Shown here piece after piece: positions 33,918-42,711 of a stretch of 64,000 nucleotides of DNA. The first letter of the stretch is position 1. Each line of letters starts with the position of its first letter. The notes beneath the pieces were generated by a model. That model had not been told where the DNA came from and ran no database searches. It saw only the letters and a program-made list of their open reading frames with translations. Source of the stretch: Blautia sp. SC05B48 (GTDB lineage: Bacteria; Bacillota; Clostridia; Lachnospirales; Lachnospiraceae); the NCBI RefSeq assembly GCF_005848555.1, contig NZ_CP040518.1, positions 2,805,501-2,869,500 of the forward strand. Reading direction: 5' to 3'. Made by a program: the position numbers and the translations under genes.

Positions 33918-35363
33918 GTGTTCCCCATAGATTTCTGTCATATCCCCGTCAGTATTATCAAGCGCAGCGCAGGCCGTTCTGCCGTTGCCGCAGCTGCTTA
34001 CCGCAGCGGAACCAAGATGACAAATGAATGGGATGGAATGACCCACGACTACACCCGGAAAGGCGGCATTGTCCATGCGGAGATCATGCTGCCCGCCCAC
34101 GCCCCGCCGGAATTTGCAGACCGTTCTATCCTCTGGAACAGCGTGGAGCAAATCGAGAAAGCAAGGGACAGCCAGCTTGCCCGCGAGATTGAAGCAGCCC
34201 TGCCCCGTGAACTGTCCGGCGAACAGCAGCTTGCCCTTGTGCGTGCCTATGTGAAGGACAACTTTGTAGACAAAGGAATGTGCGCCGACTTTGCTATCCA
34301 TGACAAGGGAACCGGCAACCCTCATGTCCATATCATGCTGACGCTCCGGCCTCTGAAAGAAAATGGCGCATGGGGCGCAAAGTGCCGCAAGGCATACGAT
34401 CTGGACGAGAATGGACAGCGTATCCCGGATGGGAAAGGCGGCTGGAAAAATCATCGAGAGGATGCGACCAACTGGAACGATAAAGGGAATGTGGAGATTT
34501 GGAGGGCAGCGTGGGCGGCCTACACCAACCGGGCGCTGGAATCTGCCGGCAGACCGGAGCGCATTGACCACCGCAGTTACAAGCGGCAGGGCATTGATAA
34601 GATTCCCTCTGTCCATCTGGGGCCAGCCGCCAGCCAAATGGAAAAGCGCGGCATCCGCACCGACAAGGGAGAAGTCAACCGGCAGATCGCCGCCGACAAT
34701 AAGCTGCTGAAAGAAATCAAGGCCCGCATTACCCGTCTTTATCGCTGGTCGAAAGCCGAAACGGAAAAACCACAAACACAGCAAAGCAGCTTGACAGCTT
34801 TGTGGGAGGCTCAGCAGCAGTTGAACGCTCCCCACACCCGCACCGGCAAAATCCGGGCTTTGCAGGAAAGAGCTGCACTATTCAGCTTTTTGCAGGCAAA
34901 CGGCATCCAGTCTATGCAGCAGCTTCATGAAAAAATCGCTGATATGAACAGCCATTACTATGACTTGCGTGGAAGGATCGTCAAGACCGAGCGCCGGATC
35001 GCCATTCTTACCGAACGCGGGGAGATGTGGGAACAGTACAACCAGTACAAGTCCATCCACAAGCAGCTTGCCAAAGTAAAGCCGGAAAAACGGGAACCGT
35101 TTGAACAGCGCCACAGCCGGGAACTGATCCTCTATGACGCAGCGGCCCGGTATCTGAAAGAACTGAAAGACAGCGGCGAGGCAATCACCCCAAAGGCATG
35201 GCAGCTGGAAATTGACCAGCTGGCCGCTGGAAAGCAGACGGACACGCTTGCCATGAAATCCATGCGGGAGGATTTGAAAGCAGTGGAACGGCTCCGCAAA
35301 ACCGCCGAGCAGCTGTCCAGACAGGAACGGGACAAGTCTCACGACCGGGAGCCGGAGCGGTAA
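33918..35363 (+). CDS. MobA/MobL-family relaxase of IME-A
   Basis: The product of up to 481 residues is a MOBQ relaxase: SIIKRSAGRSAVAAAAYRSG near the start, HDYTRKGGIVHAEI, and the HUH motif in GNPHVHIMLTLRP; a coiled coil follows. It nicks oriT and leads the strand through a helper's channel. The start is unclear: GTG 33918 overlaps the AAAGGAGG site, while an ATA at 33927 is at ideal spacing. No ATG is available nearby. Confidence 0.92.
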   Translation: MFPIDFCHIPVSIIKRSAGRSAVAAAAYRSGTKMTNEWDGMTHDYTRKGGIVHAEIMLPAHAPPEFADRSILWNSVEQIEKARDSQLAREIEAALPRELSGEQQLALVRAYVKDNFVDKGMCADFAIHDKGTGNPHVHIMLTLRPLKENGAWGAKCRKAYDLDENGQRIPDGKGGWKNHREDATNWNDKGNVEIWRAAWAAYTNRALESAGRPERIDHRSYKRQGIDKIPSVHLGPAASQMEKRGIRTDKGEVNRQIAADNKLLKEIKARITRLYRWSKAETEKPQTQQSSLTALWEAQQQLNAPHTRTGKIRALQERAALFSFLQANGIQSMQQLHEKIADMNSHYYDLRGRIVKTERRIAILTERGEMWEQYNQYKSIHKQLAKVKPEKREPFEQRHSRELILYDAAARYLKELKDSGEAITPKAWQLEIDQLAAGKQTDTLAMKSMREDLKAVERLRKTAEQLSRQERDKSHDREPER

Positions 35364-35404
35364 GGGCTACCGCGTTTCACGACATACTTTTGCACACAGA
35401 AAAA

Positions 35405-35432
35405 CCGCCGTACAGGTTTCCCCATACGGCGG
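35405..35432 (-). terminator. terminator of the toxin-antitoxin operon
   Basis: CCGCCGTA and TACGGCGG pair; on the minus strand a T run follows, just after the yafQ-like stop. Confidence 0.65.
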
Positions 35433-35440
35433 CAGACTGT

Positions 35441-35731
35441 TTATTTGCCGAACAAGTCGCTGTGTGTGCCGGTGCGGGCCAGCGTCAGCACCAGAACATC
35501 ATCTTCTATGCGGTAGACAAGCAGCCAGTCCGGGAGAATGTGACATTCCCGATGGCCTGCCCAATCGCCGGACAGGTCATGGTCACGGTTCTTATCTGGC
35601 AGCGGTTCGCCCATCGCCAGCAACGCTACGACCTGCTCCAGCACCTCGATCTTCAAGCCACGCTTGATGGCTCGTTTGTAGTCTTTTTTGAAACTGGTCG
35701 TGTACTTGACGGTATATTTGGTTTCTTTCAT
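35441..35731 (-). CDS. yafQ: YafQ/RelE-family toxin
   Basis: The 96-residue protein has the RelE-superfamily fold: YTTSFKKDYKRAIKRGL, DHDLSGDWAGHRECHILPDWLLVYRI and a C-terminal LTLARTGTHSDLFG. HxL..DW and the His near the end match the ribosome-dependent mRNA endonuclease YafQ. It overlaps the antitoxin gene by four bases. The pair should stabilise IME-A by post-segregational killing. Confidence 0.9.
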   Translation of the reverse strand: MKETKYTVKYTTSFKKDYKRAIKRGLKIEVLEQVVALLAMGEPLPDKNRDHDLSGDWAGHRECHILPDWLLVYRIEDDVLVLTLARTGTHSDLFGK

Positions 35732-36006
35732 CTTTTCAGGTCAGCAAATAACTCGTCAAGGTCATTGTAGCCCTTTACAGACGGGTCTTTTGCAATCCTT
35801 TCCGCTTCCAGCATGGCAGCAACCGTTTCTTTGTTCGGCTGTTCCAGCCTTACTTCAAAGGGAATGCCGCCTTCACGAAGCGACTGGCGCACAAAGATGT
35901 TAAACGCCGTAGTCAGGTTCATGCCAAGTTCAGTAAACAGTGCGTCCGCCTGCGCTTTCAAATCTGCGTCCATGCGGATACTGATGTTTGTGGTATTTCC
36001 AGCCAT
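35728..36006 (-). CDS. dinJ: DinJ/RelB-family antitoxin
   Basis: The start is the ATG at 36006, preceded by AAAGGGG on this strand; the open frame extends further upstream without a better start. The 92-residue protein opens with a ribbon-helix-helix domain (TNISIRMDADLKAQADALFTELGMNLTTAFNIFVRQSL) and ends with a toxin-binding tail. It represses its own promoter together with YafQ in known systems, and paired repeats lie upstream. Confidence 0.9.
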   Translation of the reverse strand: MAGNTTNISIRMDADLKAQADALFTELGMNLTTAFNIFVRQSLREGGIPFEVRLEQPNKETVAAMLEAERIAKDPSVKGYNDLDELFADLKR

Positions 36007-36030
36007 ACGATCAACCCCTTTCTGCTGGCA

Positions 36031-36077
36031 ATTATAGTATATGCCATTTGCACGAAGAAAACAATACTTTGCACGAA
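36031..36077 (-). promoter_or_regulatory. promoter and paired operator repeats of the dinJ-yafQ operon
   Basis: TTTGCACGAA occurs at 36047-36056 and 36068-36077, exactly 21 bp (two helical turns) apart. A minus-strand TATAAT lies at 36036-36031. The repeats sit where an antitoxin would bind. Confidence 0.5.
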
Positions 36078-36112
36078 TATTTAACAGTAAATTCATTGAA
36101 GGAGGTCACTGT

Positions 36113-36289
36113 ATGAAGCAAATTATTTTGCCCGTCACTATCCACCTGAATATCCGCCTGCCCCTTGCCCTCTTGCAGCCGGAATCGGCAGACGCGCCCA
36201 CTGGCCCGGAGCCGGAGGCCCATGCCTGCCAGGGCTGCGGCAACTGCGGCGGGTGTGGGAAGTGCCAGCATGAAAAAAAGCAAGCCTGA
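36113..36289 (+). CDS. small cysteine-rich protein
   Basis: ATG 36113 follows AAGGAGG. The 58-residue protein has a hydrophobic first half (IILPVTIHLNIRLPLALLQ) and a tail of repeated Cys-Gly units (CQGCGNCGGCGKCQH), five cysteines that could bind metal. It overlaps the next gene by 20 bases. No family is known to me; it recurs in similar elements only as a hypothetical protein. Confidence 0.5.
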   Translation: MKQIILPVTIHLNIRLPLALLQPESADAPTGPEPEAHACQGCGNCGGCGKCQHEKKQA

Positions 36290-36668
36290 ACCCGTCCCCG
36301 TCATGGACTACCGCCAGTACCGCAGAGCGCGGCGGCTGGTACATGAGTGCTGCAACTATGACGGCGGCCACTGTATCGCGCTGGATGATGGGGAGGAATG
36401 TGTCTGCGTCCAGTCCATTTCCTACTCCCTGTTGTGCCGGTGGTTCCGGGCGGCGGTGCTGCCGCTGGACAGAGAACTGGAAACGGCCCTGTTCCACCGC
36501 CTGGACGCCAAACGGTGCGCCGTCTGCGGGGCGCTGTTTACTCCCGGCTCCAACCGAGCCAAATACTGCCCGGAATGTGCCGCGCGCATGAAGCGGATCA
36601 ACGCCGCAAAGCGCAAGCGGAAACAACGGGAGAAATGTCACGCTTTAGGGGCAGAAAAACCCTTGTAA
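36270..36668 (+). CDS. cysteine-rich VLP-domain protein
   Basis: ATG 36270 opens a 132-residue frame with MDYRQYRRARRLVHECCNYDGGHCIALDDGEECVC, the AVLPLD motif, and a zinc-ribbon-like C-terminal part (CAVCGALF ... CPECAARMKR). This matches the Cys-rich VLP family found in integrative elements of Firmicutes. Four or more zinc sites are possible. It may bind nucleic acid; the role is unknown. Confidence 0.75.
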   Translation: MKKSKPEPVPVMDYRQYRRARRLVHECCNYDGGHCIALDDGEECVCVQSISYSLLCRWFRAAVLPLDRELETALFHRLDAKRCAVCGALFTPGSNRAKYCPECAARMKRINAAKRKRKQREKCHALGAEKPL

Positions 36669-36782
36669 ATCAAGGCTTTTTTCGAGGGTGTCAAAGGCAG
36701 GCTGATAGGATTTATCCTCCGCCCCCTAAAACGGCCTTAAAATGCGTACAGAATCCCAAGAGAACCCCAAAGGAGGAACCCT

Positions 36783-37517
36783 ATGTCAGACAACCGAAAA
36801 TATTATTACCTGAAACTCAAAGAAAACTATTTTGACGATGATTCCATCGTGCTGCTGGAAAGTATGCAGGACGGTGTGCTGTATTCCAACATTCTGCTCA
36901 AGCTGTATCTGAAATCGCTGAAACATGGTGGACGGCTTCAACTTGACGAGGACATTCCTTACACGGCGCAGATGATCGCCACCATTACCCGCCAGCAGAT
37001 CGGCACTGTGGAGAGAGCCTTGCAGATCTTTTTGAAGCTGGGTCTTGTGGAGGTGCTGGACAGCGGCACATTCTACATGAGCAACATCGAACTTTTAATC
37101 GGCCAGTCCTCTACCGAGGCTGAGCGAAAGCGGGCTGCGAGGCTCCAAAATAAGGCGCTTTCTGCGCTCCGGACAAGTGGCGGACATTTGTCCGACATTG
37201 GTCCACCAGAGATAGAGATAGAGTTAGAGAAAGAGATAGAGATAAAGAGAGAGATAGAGAAGGGACACTCCGCCCGCGCCTATGGCCGTTACCAGAATGT
37301 TTTCCTGACGGACGAGGAAATGGCAGACTTGCAGGCCAGCTTTCCCACCGTATGGGGTCAGTACATCGAAAAGCTGTCCGAGTACATGGCCTCTACCGGC
37401 AAGCGGTATCAGAGCCATGCCGCCACCATCCGGCGCTGGGCCGGTGAGGACGCTAAAAAAACGATCATACCCTCACGCAACCGGGATTACAGCGTAAAGG
37501 AGGATGAAACTGTATGA
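36783..37517 (+). CDS. replication initiator with phage replisome-organizer N-terminal domain
   Basis: The 244-residue protein opens with YYYLKLKENYFDDDSIVLLESMQDGVLYSNILLKLYLKSLK, the replisome-organizer winged-helix domain. Residues about 140-160 are an alternating Glu/Ile/Lys tract encoded by a GAGATA-type hexamer run (37207-37260). The C-terminal region looks like a DnaB-loader partner. It overlaps the DnaC-like gene by four bases, so the pair probably starts replication of excised IME-A. Confidence 0.82.
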   Translation: MSDNRKYYYLKLKENYFDDDSIVLLESMQDGVLYSNILLKLYLKSLKHGGRLQLDEDIPYTAQMIATITRQQIGTVERALQIFLKLGLVEVLDSGTFYMSNIELLIGQSSTEAERKRAARLQNKALSALRTSGGHLSDIGPPEIEIELEKEIEIKREIEKGHSARAYGRYQNVFLTDEEMADLQASFPTVWGQYIEKLSEYMASTGKRYQSHAATIRRWAGEDAKKTIIPSRNRDYSVKEDETV

Positions 37518-38377
37518 TTGAGATTACCGCAGAAATCCGGGCGTTCATCGACAAGGCAGCTGCTGGTGCGGAACTGGCTGAGGACGAGTATATAGATCCG
37601 TCAGACGGTCTCATTCACTGTAAGAAATGCGGCGGCCAGAGGCAGACCGTTGTGCCATGCTTTGGGAAATCCGGCTACTTTATGCCGCGTTGCATCTGCC
37701 AGTGCCAGCGGGAGGCTGAGGAGCAGCGCAAGGCTGCTGAAGAACGGCAGCGCCGCATGGAGCGTATCAAACGCCGAAAGGTACAGGGCTTGCAAGACCG
37801 TTATCTGTATGACTACACATTTTCCAATGATAACGGGCAAAACCCATTGATGGACAAGGCTCACGCCTATGTGGAGAACTGGAAAGAGGCATATAAGAGC
37901 AATATCGGGCTTTTGCTATTTGGAGATGTGGGAACCGGCAAGTCTTTTTTCGCCGGATGTATTGCCAATGCTTTGCTTGACCGGGATGTGCCGGTGCTGA
38001 TGACGAACTTCCCCACCATTCTGAACCGCCTGACCGGGATGTTCCCTGAGGACAGGTCGGAGTTTATTGCCAGCTTTGACGAGTATGACCTGCTTATCAT
38101 TGACGATCTGGGTGTAGAGCGCAGTACCGAATATGCTATGGAGCAGATGTTTTTCGTCATCGACAGCCGCTACCGCAGCCGCAGGCCCATGATTATCACA
38201 ACAAACTTGAAACTGTCCGAGCTGAAAAACCCACCTGATCTGGCCCACGCCCGTATCTATGACCGTATTTTGGAACGGTGTGCGCCGATTCTCTTTGACG
38301 GGAAGAATTTCCGGGAAGAAAATGCCGGTGCTACCCGACAGGCAGCAAAAGACATTGTAAACAGTAAGCACGACTGA
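37514..38377 (+). CDS. DnaC/IstB-like AAA+ helicase loader
   Basis: The 287-residue protein has a zinc-like N-terminal part (CKKCGGQRQ ... CICQCQ), then an AAA+ domain with Walker A FGDVGTGKSFF near residue 140, Walker B LLIIDDLGVER, and a sensor I ITTNLK. DnaC proteins load the replicative helicase at an origin. The neighbouring initiator is the likely partner. Length is normal. Confidence 0.92.
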   Translation: MIEITAEIRAFIDKAAAGAELAEDEYIDPSDGLIHCKKCGGQRQTVVPCFGKSGYFMPRCICQCQREAEEQRKAAEERQRRMERIKRRKVQGLQDRYLYDYTFSNDNGQNPLMDKAHAYVENWKEAYKSNIGLLLFGDVGTGKSFFAGCIANALLDRDVPVLMTNFPTILNRLTGMFPEDRSEFIASFDEYDLLIIDDLGVERSTEYAMEQMFFVIDSRYRSRRPMIITTNLKLSELKNPPDLAHARIYDRILERCAPILFDGKNFREENAGATRQAAKDIVNSKHD

Positions 38378-38420
38378 TTTTTTACCGGGCGGCACAGACC
38401 CGTTCGGAGAAAGGAGCGCC

Positions 38421-38615
38421 ATGAACAAAGAACCCCGTACTATGCAGGCGGCAGACGCCGTTACTGCGTCCAGAGCGCCGGAAAACACGCCGGCGATGGT
38501 AAAGAAAATCGGCAAGACAACCTACAAAGTTCATGTCCATTTCAGCAATACCAGCACAGAAACCATGAGCGATAAAATCAAGCGTATGCTCAAAAATGAA
38601 ATTCAGCAGATGTGA
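38421..38615 (+). CDS. tnpW: TnpW-family transposon protein
   Basis: The 64-residue protein ends KIGKTTYKVHVHFSNTSTETMSDKIKRMLKNEI, the conserved TnpW signature seen in Tn4451-like elements. A GGAG ribosome site precedes ATG 38421. Its role is unknown; it is a reliable marker that IME-A belongs to the TnpX-type mobilizable family. Confidence 0.8.
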   Translation: MNKEPRTMQAADAVTASRAPENTPAMVKKIGKTTYKVHVHFSNTSTETMSDKIKRMLKNEIQQM

Positions 38616-38692
38616 TAGACTGATAAACGAAGCCGCCTTGTGCTAAACTGATGATGGTACGCACCAAAATTTTTGTCAAGGAGGACACGAAA

Positions 38693-39058
38693 ATGCTTTA
38701 CACAGAAAAAGAGAAGCATGAAATTGAACGAGTAAAGGAGGTCTTTGCGGAACATCTGCGGCAAAGCCCTGATTTTGAACTGCTCTGGTCGGACAAGGTA
38801 GGCTATGTCTGGCTGGCGATTGGCGTCAATCCAGTCTATGTGGATACCGGTATCAGAATCGAATCTGCCGCCGATCTCTGTTACAGGTGTTTGGACGATG
38901 TAGCTACGGATGTTTTATATATGACGGGCAACGATCACGCGCTGGAAGCAGCCGATCCGCTGGAATTGGCCGAAATCAAGCGGCGCTGGGAGCCATATAT
39001 CAACCAGCTGCCAGACTATGCGTATCTCTGCAAAGACCTGCTGAACGGAAAAATGTAA
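38693..39058 (+). CDS. conserved hypothetical protein at the right end of IME-A
   Basis: ATG 38693 follows CAAGGAGG; the frame opens earlier at 38651 without such a site. The 121-residue acidic protein has LLWSDKVGYVWLAIGVNPVYVDTGIRI and a YAYLCKDLLNGK end. No known fold was recognised. It is the last gene of IME-A and precedes a strong terminator. Confidence 0.55.
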   Translation: MLYTEKEKHEIERVKEVFAEHLRQSPDFELLWSDKVGYVWLAIGVNPVYVDTGIRIESAADLCYRCLDDVATDVLYMTGNDHALEAADPLELAEIKRRWEPYINQLPDYAYLCKDLLNGKM

Positions 39059-39068
39059 TCTATCAAAC

Positions 39069-39108
39069 GAGGTGTCAGGAGCCATACGGTGCTTCTGACA
39101 CCTTTTTT
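39069..39108 (+). terminator. terminator at the right end of IME-A
   Basis: AGGTGTCAG pairs with CTGACACCT, followed by TTTTTT. Confidence 0.7.
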
Positions 39109-39156
39109 GTGGATTTTTTGTGAATTTGATTAAAAAGTCCTTGACAATTTGTCTCT

Positions 39157-39579
39157 GGTAAGACAGCAAAATCTATTCTGATCAGTTGTGGTGCAAGACT
39201 CGCACCCTTTGATATTGCGGAACTGCGGGAGCTTATGAGTTATGACGAGCTGGAACTGGATCTGGTTGGTGACAGGAAAACTGCATTGTTTGTTATTATT
39301 TCAGATACCGATGATACCTTTAATTTTATTGTTTCTATTATGTACACACAGCTTTTTAATCTGCTCTGTGACAGAGCTGATGATGTATATGGAGGCAGAC
39401 TTCCAATTCATGTGAGGTGTCTCCTGGACGAGTTTGCGAACATCGGACAAATTCCAAAATTCGAAAAATTGATTGCTACGATTAGAAGCCGGGAAATCTC
39501 AGCTTCTATTATTTTGCAGTCAAAGTCTCAGCTTAAGGCAATTTATAAGGATAATGCCGATACCATCGAAGGGAACTGT
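39157..39579 (+). pseudogene. VirD4/TraG coupling protein, middle exon
   Basis: From GGT 39157 the frame reads GKTAKSILISCGARLAPFDIAELRELMSYDELELD... through LLDEFANIGQIPKFEKLIATIRSR (the Walker B/helicase core of coupling proteins) to NADTIEGNC. It is in the same frame as the N-terminal part. The coding sequence is cut after codon TGT by a group II intron at 39580. On its own it has no start or ribosome site. Confidence 0.9.
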
Positions 39580-42095
39580 GTGCGCCCAGAAGTCGCCAGC
39601 GCATTATAAATTCGGCGGCGTGGTATTTATGGAATACTGCCTTTAGCAAGCAGTAGGTAAAAGTATCAAGTGATGAAAAATCACAGCCTATTATTCTACA
39701 ACTTATCCGAGAGGGGAAACCCGAAGGGGAGTGTAGCATGTTGTCGCTTTTGTCAATGGATAAAAGCCTGAATGATAAGGTACTAATCCTGTGTATCTGA
39801 AAATTCAAGAATAAAAATTCGTGTATGAGGTACAAAGCTAAACTGCCTGAACGATAGCCAGAGTGGGGGAATCCGCACTCCGCATACGAAAAGGATTGAA
39901 ACGTATGCTATTCCATGTTGGTTTCATTTCGCAGTTATGAAAGCAAGCGATACTCATGGAAGGACAACCGCAAGACAGCGGGTAAATGGCGAAAGTCGGT
40001 GCCGACAACACGAAACGCTAATTCCATAAATACTAACTGGGGATGACCTAAACCTGGTAACGGGCATGGTCACACAGCTCCCATAGTAGTCTGAGACGTT
40101 AATGACGTTCACATGGCGAAGGGGAGCAGCTTATTTACTAATACGATATGAAAGGACGGTGCGAGAGGCATTGAGAAATCCAATCCAAGTATTAAGTAGT
40201 TTGACGGAAAAGTCAAAGAATGAATCTTACAGGTTTCAAAGATTATATCGGAATCTGTACAATCCAGAGTTCTATTGGCTTGCATATAAAAACATATATG
40301 CAAACACAGGCAGTATGACTGCCGGTGCAGATGGAACTACTATTGATGGCATGAGTGACGAAAGAATCCAAAGGATTATTGAATCCATGCGAGATAAAAG
40401 TTACCTGCCAAAACCTGCACGCAGGGAATATATTGCTAAGAAAAACAGTAATAAAAAGCGTCCGTTGGGAATCCAGTCGGGCAATGACAAACTGGTGCAG
40501 GAAGTAGTGAAGATGATTTTAGAAAGCATTTATGAGCCTGTGTTTAAGAAAACATCTCATGGGTTCAGACCAAACAAAAGCTGTCAGACAGCATTATACC
40601 AGATACAGAAAACCTTTACGGGAACGAACTGGTTTGTTGAGGGCGATATACACGCCTGCTTCGACAGTTTTAATCACCACACAATCATCAGATTGCTGAG
40701 AAAACGTATTGATGATGAAATGTTTCTACAACTCATCTGGAAATTTCTAAAAGCAGGCTATATGGAGCAATGGACGTACAATCGGACATACAGCGGAGTA
40801 CCGCAGGGTTCAGGTGTCAGTCCAGTGCTTGCAAATGTGTACCTTCACGAATTAGATAAATTTATGGAGGAATATGCACAGAAATATAACCGAGGAAAGA
40901 AGAAACAAATGAACTCCGACTACAAGAAAGTTGTCAAAAAGGCATCCTATTATAGATGTATGGGCAAAAAGAAGTGGGCGGATTTATCTCCAGAAGAACG
41001 CTGGGAACGCAATAAACATTTGAAAATGCTTGAAAAGCAAACACGACAGCTAACTCCGACCGAACCTTTGGATGAGACGTATAAACGGATTCAGTACACC
41101 CGATACGCTGATGATTTCATCATTGGAGTAATTGGGAGCAAAGCGGACGCAGAACAGATGAAAGCTGACGTCGGCAGATTTCTCAGGGAAGAACTGGATT
41201 TGGAAATGTCCGAAACCAAAACCAAAGTTACGCATACAGGAGACAGAGCCAGATTTTTAGGCTATGACATTACGGTATCCAGAAGTCAGGATTTAAAGAA
41301 ATCCGCAGGAGGATACAAAATCAGAAGCAATGCAGGAGTGGTGAAATTACTTGTACCCAGAGAAAAATGGGTGGGAAAGTTACTGGAATATCATGCAATC
41401 AAAATCAAGATTAACGAAAACGGAAAAGAAAGATTTGTAGCCCTACACAGAGGAAAACTGGTAAATCAAAGCGATATAGAGATTCTGGCAAGATATAATG
41501 CGGAAGTTCGTGGACTTTACAACTATTATGCCATAGCAAATGATTCCTTCAAGATAGGCAGATTTGCCAATCTTATGAAGTACAGTATGTACAAGACATT
41601 TGCCTGTAAGTATAAAACAAATGTTCACGAAATCAAGCGCAGATATTGTGTTGGAGGTCTGTTTACAATCGCATACGATACCAGAGCAGGAAGGAAAATC
41701 ACGACCTTTTACAGAGACGGGTTTAAGCGAAAAGAATCAGCTACGAAGTTTGACAATGTGAGCGAACTTCCGCAGTTCTCAAAATACGCTAAAACCAACA
41801 CTCTGAAACAGAGAGTGGAACGCCATACCTGTGAACTTTGTGGAAAGGATTGCAGAAATCTGGAAATCCATCAAGTAAAGAAACTAAAAGACTTAAAGGG
41901 CAATGCGGAGTGGGTACTCCTTATGCGCAAAAGGAGACGGAAAACTCTTGTGGTATGCCCTGAATGTCATAAACTGATTCATTCTTAATACCGTAAATAT
42001 AATAAGCGGAAAGCCGTATACATCGAGAGGTGTACGTGCGGTTTGGGAGGGAGGGGACGCAAGTCCTGCAAAGGATGAGCTGAACCTTACCTCAT
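39580..42095 (+). mobile_element. group II intron in the coupling-protein gene
   Basis: The intron begins GTGCGCCCAG at 39580, the usual GUGYG start, and ends ...CTCAT before GATACGACC. Domain V (AGCCGTATACATCGAGAGG...TGCGGTT) lies at 42012-42043. Removal joins GGG AAC TGT to GAT ACG ACC, giving the expected GNC-DTTLFLGG of coupling proteins. The 5' 520 bases are ribozyme domains I-III without genes. The encoded maturase is at 40102. Confidence 0.92.
40102..41988 (+). CDS. ltrA: group II intron maturase (reverse transcriptase, HNH endonuclease)
   Basis: Up to 628 residues are encoded. RT blocks include RPLGIQSGNDKLVQEVV, HGFRPNKSCQTAL, GVPQGSGVSPVLANVYL and the catalytic YADD near residue 337. 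The maturase X domain follows, then an HNH nuclease (CELCGKDCRNLEIHQ ... CPECHKLI). The protein helps the intron splice and reinsert. The true start is uncertain: an in-frame GTG near 40157, preceded by AAAGGA, gives a more typical N-terminus than ATG 40102. Confidence 0.93.
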   Translation: MTFTWRRGAAYLLIRYERTVREALRNPIQVLSSLTEKSKNESYRFQRLYRNLYNPEFYWLAYKNIYANTGSMTAGADGTTIDGMSDERIQRIIESMRDKSYLPKPARREYIAKKNSNKKRPLGIQSGNDKLVQEVVKMILESIYEPVFKKTSHGFRPNKSCQTALYQIQKTFTGTNWFVEGDIHACFDSFNHHTIIRLLRKRIDDEMFLQLIWKFLKAGYMEQWTYNRTYSGVPQGSGVSPVLANVYLHELDKFMEEYAQKYNRGKKKQMNSDYKKVVKKASYYRCMGKKKWADLSPEERWERNKHLKMLEKQTRQLTPTEPLDETYKRIQYTRYADDFIIGVIGSKADAEQMKADVGRFLREELDLEMSETKTKVTHTGDRARFLGYDITVSRSQDLKKSAGGYKIRSNAGVVKLLVPREKWVGKLLEYHAIKIKINENGKERFVALHRGKLVNQSDIEILARYNAEVRGLYNYYAIANDSFKIGRFANLMKYSMYKTFACKYKTNVHEIKRRYCVGGLFTIAYDTRAGRKITTFYRDGFKRKESATKFDNVSELPQFSKYAKTNTLKQRVERHTCELCGKDCRNLEIHQVKKLKDLKGNAEWVLLMRKRRRKTLVVCPECHKLIHS

Positions 42096-42470
42096 GATAC
42101 GACCTTATTCCTGGGTGGAAAGGAAAAAACGACATTAAAGGAAATAGCGGAGATTTTGGGAAAAGAAACCATAGATCTGTATAACACATCGGATACGAGA
42201 GGCAGTCAGCGGTCTTATGGAATGAACTACCAGAAAACAGGAAAGGAGTTGATGAGCCAGGATGAAATAGCAGTTATGGACGGAGGAAAATGTATTCTGC
42301 AGGTGAGAGGTGTCAGACCATTTTTCTCAAATAAATACGATATTTGCAAACATAAAAACTACAAATATCTGTCCGATTATGACAAAAAGAATACCTTTGA
42401 TATTGAAAAATATCTGAGTACTAATCTGATACTGAAACCAGAGGATGAAGTGGAACTGTATCAGATGTAA
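42096..42470 (+). pseudogene. VirD4/TraG coupling protein, C-terminal exon
   Basis: From GAT 42096 the frame reads DTTLFLGGKEKTTLKEIAEILGKETIDLY...NYQKTGKELMSQDEIAVMDGGKCILQVRGVRPF, the normal end of the protein. With the parts at 23546 and 39157 the restored product is about 660 residues. Splicing rejoins the middle and C-terminal exons, but only excision of IME-A can restore the start. A palindrome begins on the last base of the stop codon. Confidence 0.9.
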
Positions 42471-42494
42471 CTTCTCGACAAATTGTCGGGAAGT
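42470..42494. repeat. long palindrome, copy 3 of 3
   Basis: ACTTCTCGACAA, central A, TTGTCGGGAAGT, starting on the coupling-protein stop codon and just before a small gene's GGGAGG. Confidence 0.7.
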
Positions 42495-42512
42495 GGATCA
42501 TGGGAGGAAATC

Positions 42513-42614
42513 ATGAATAATTTGGAAAAAAGGAACAGTCGGTATCCATCGACGAAAATGAATATACCGACTGTACGTGTGAGGAATTTTCCAAGTAGAA
42601 AATCCTATGCTTAG
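42513..42614 (+). CDS. possible 33-residue peptide gene
   Basis: ATG 42513 follows GGGAGG at ideal spacing and encodes a basic 33-residue peptide (MNNLEKRNSRYPSTKMNIPT...). It lies between the coupling protein and Maff2, where conjugative elements often carry a small gene. Only the ribosome site and position support it. Confidence 0.4.
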   Translation: MNNLEKRNSRYPSTKMNIPTVRVRNFPSRKSYA

Positions 42615-42711
42615 TGTAGCACAAAAGGCAGGGTTTATATAGTGTTTTCTTCCCTTTCTGGAAAAAATCTAAGAAAGGACTGGAAAATGTAAGTTTTCCA
42701 AAGGTACACTT

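Noticed and set aside
36398..36835. 145-residue plus-strand frame overlapping the VLP and initiator genes
   Set aside because: It is a GC-rich shadow of two well-supported genes in other frames.
39136..39155. Fourth copy of the ICE palindrome (GACAATTTGTC core)
   Set aside because: Only the central 11 bases match and it lies inside IME-A, so it is probably chance or part of the element end.
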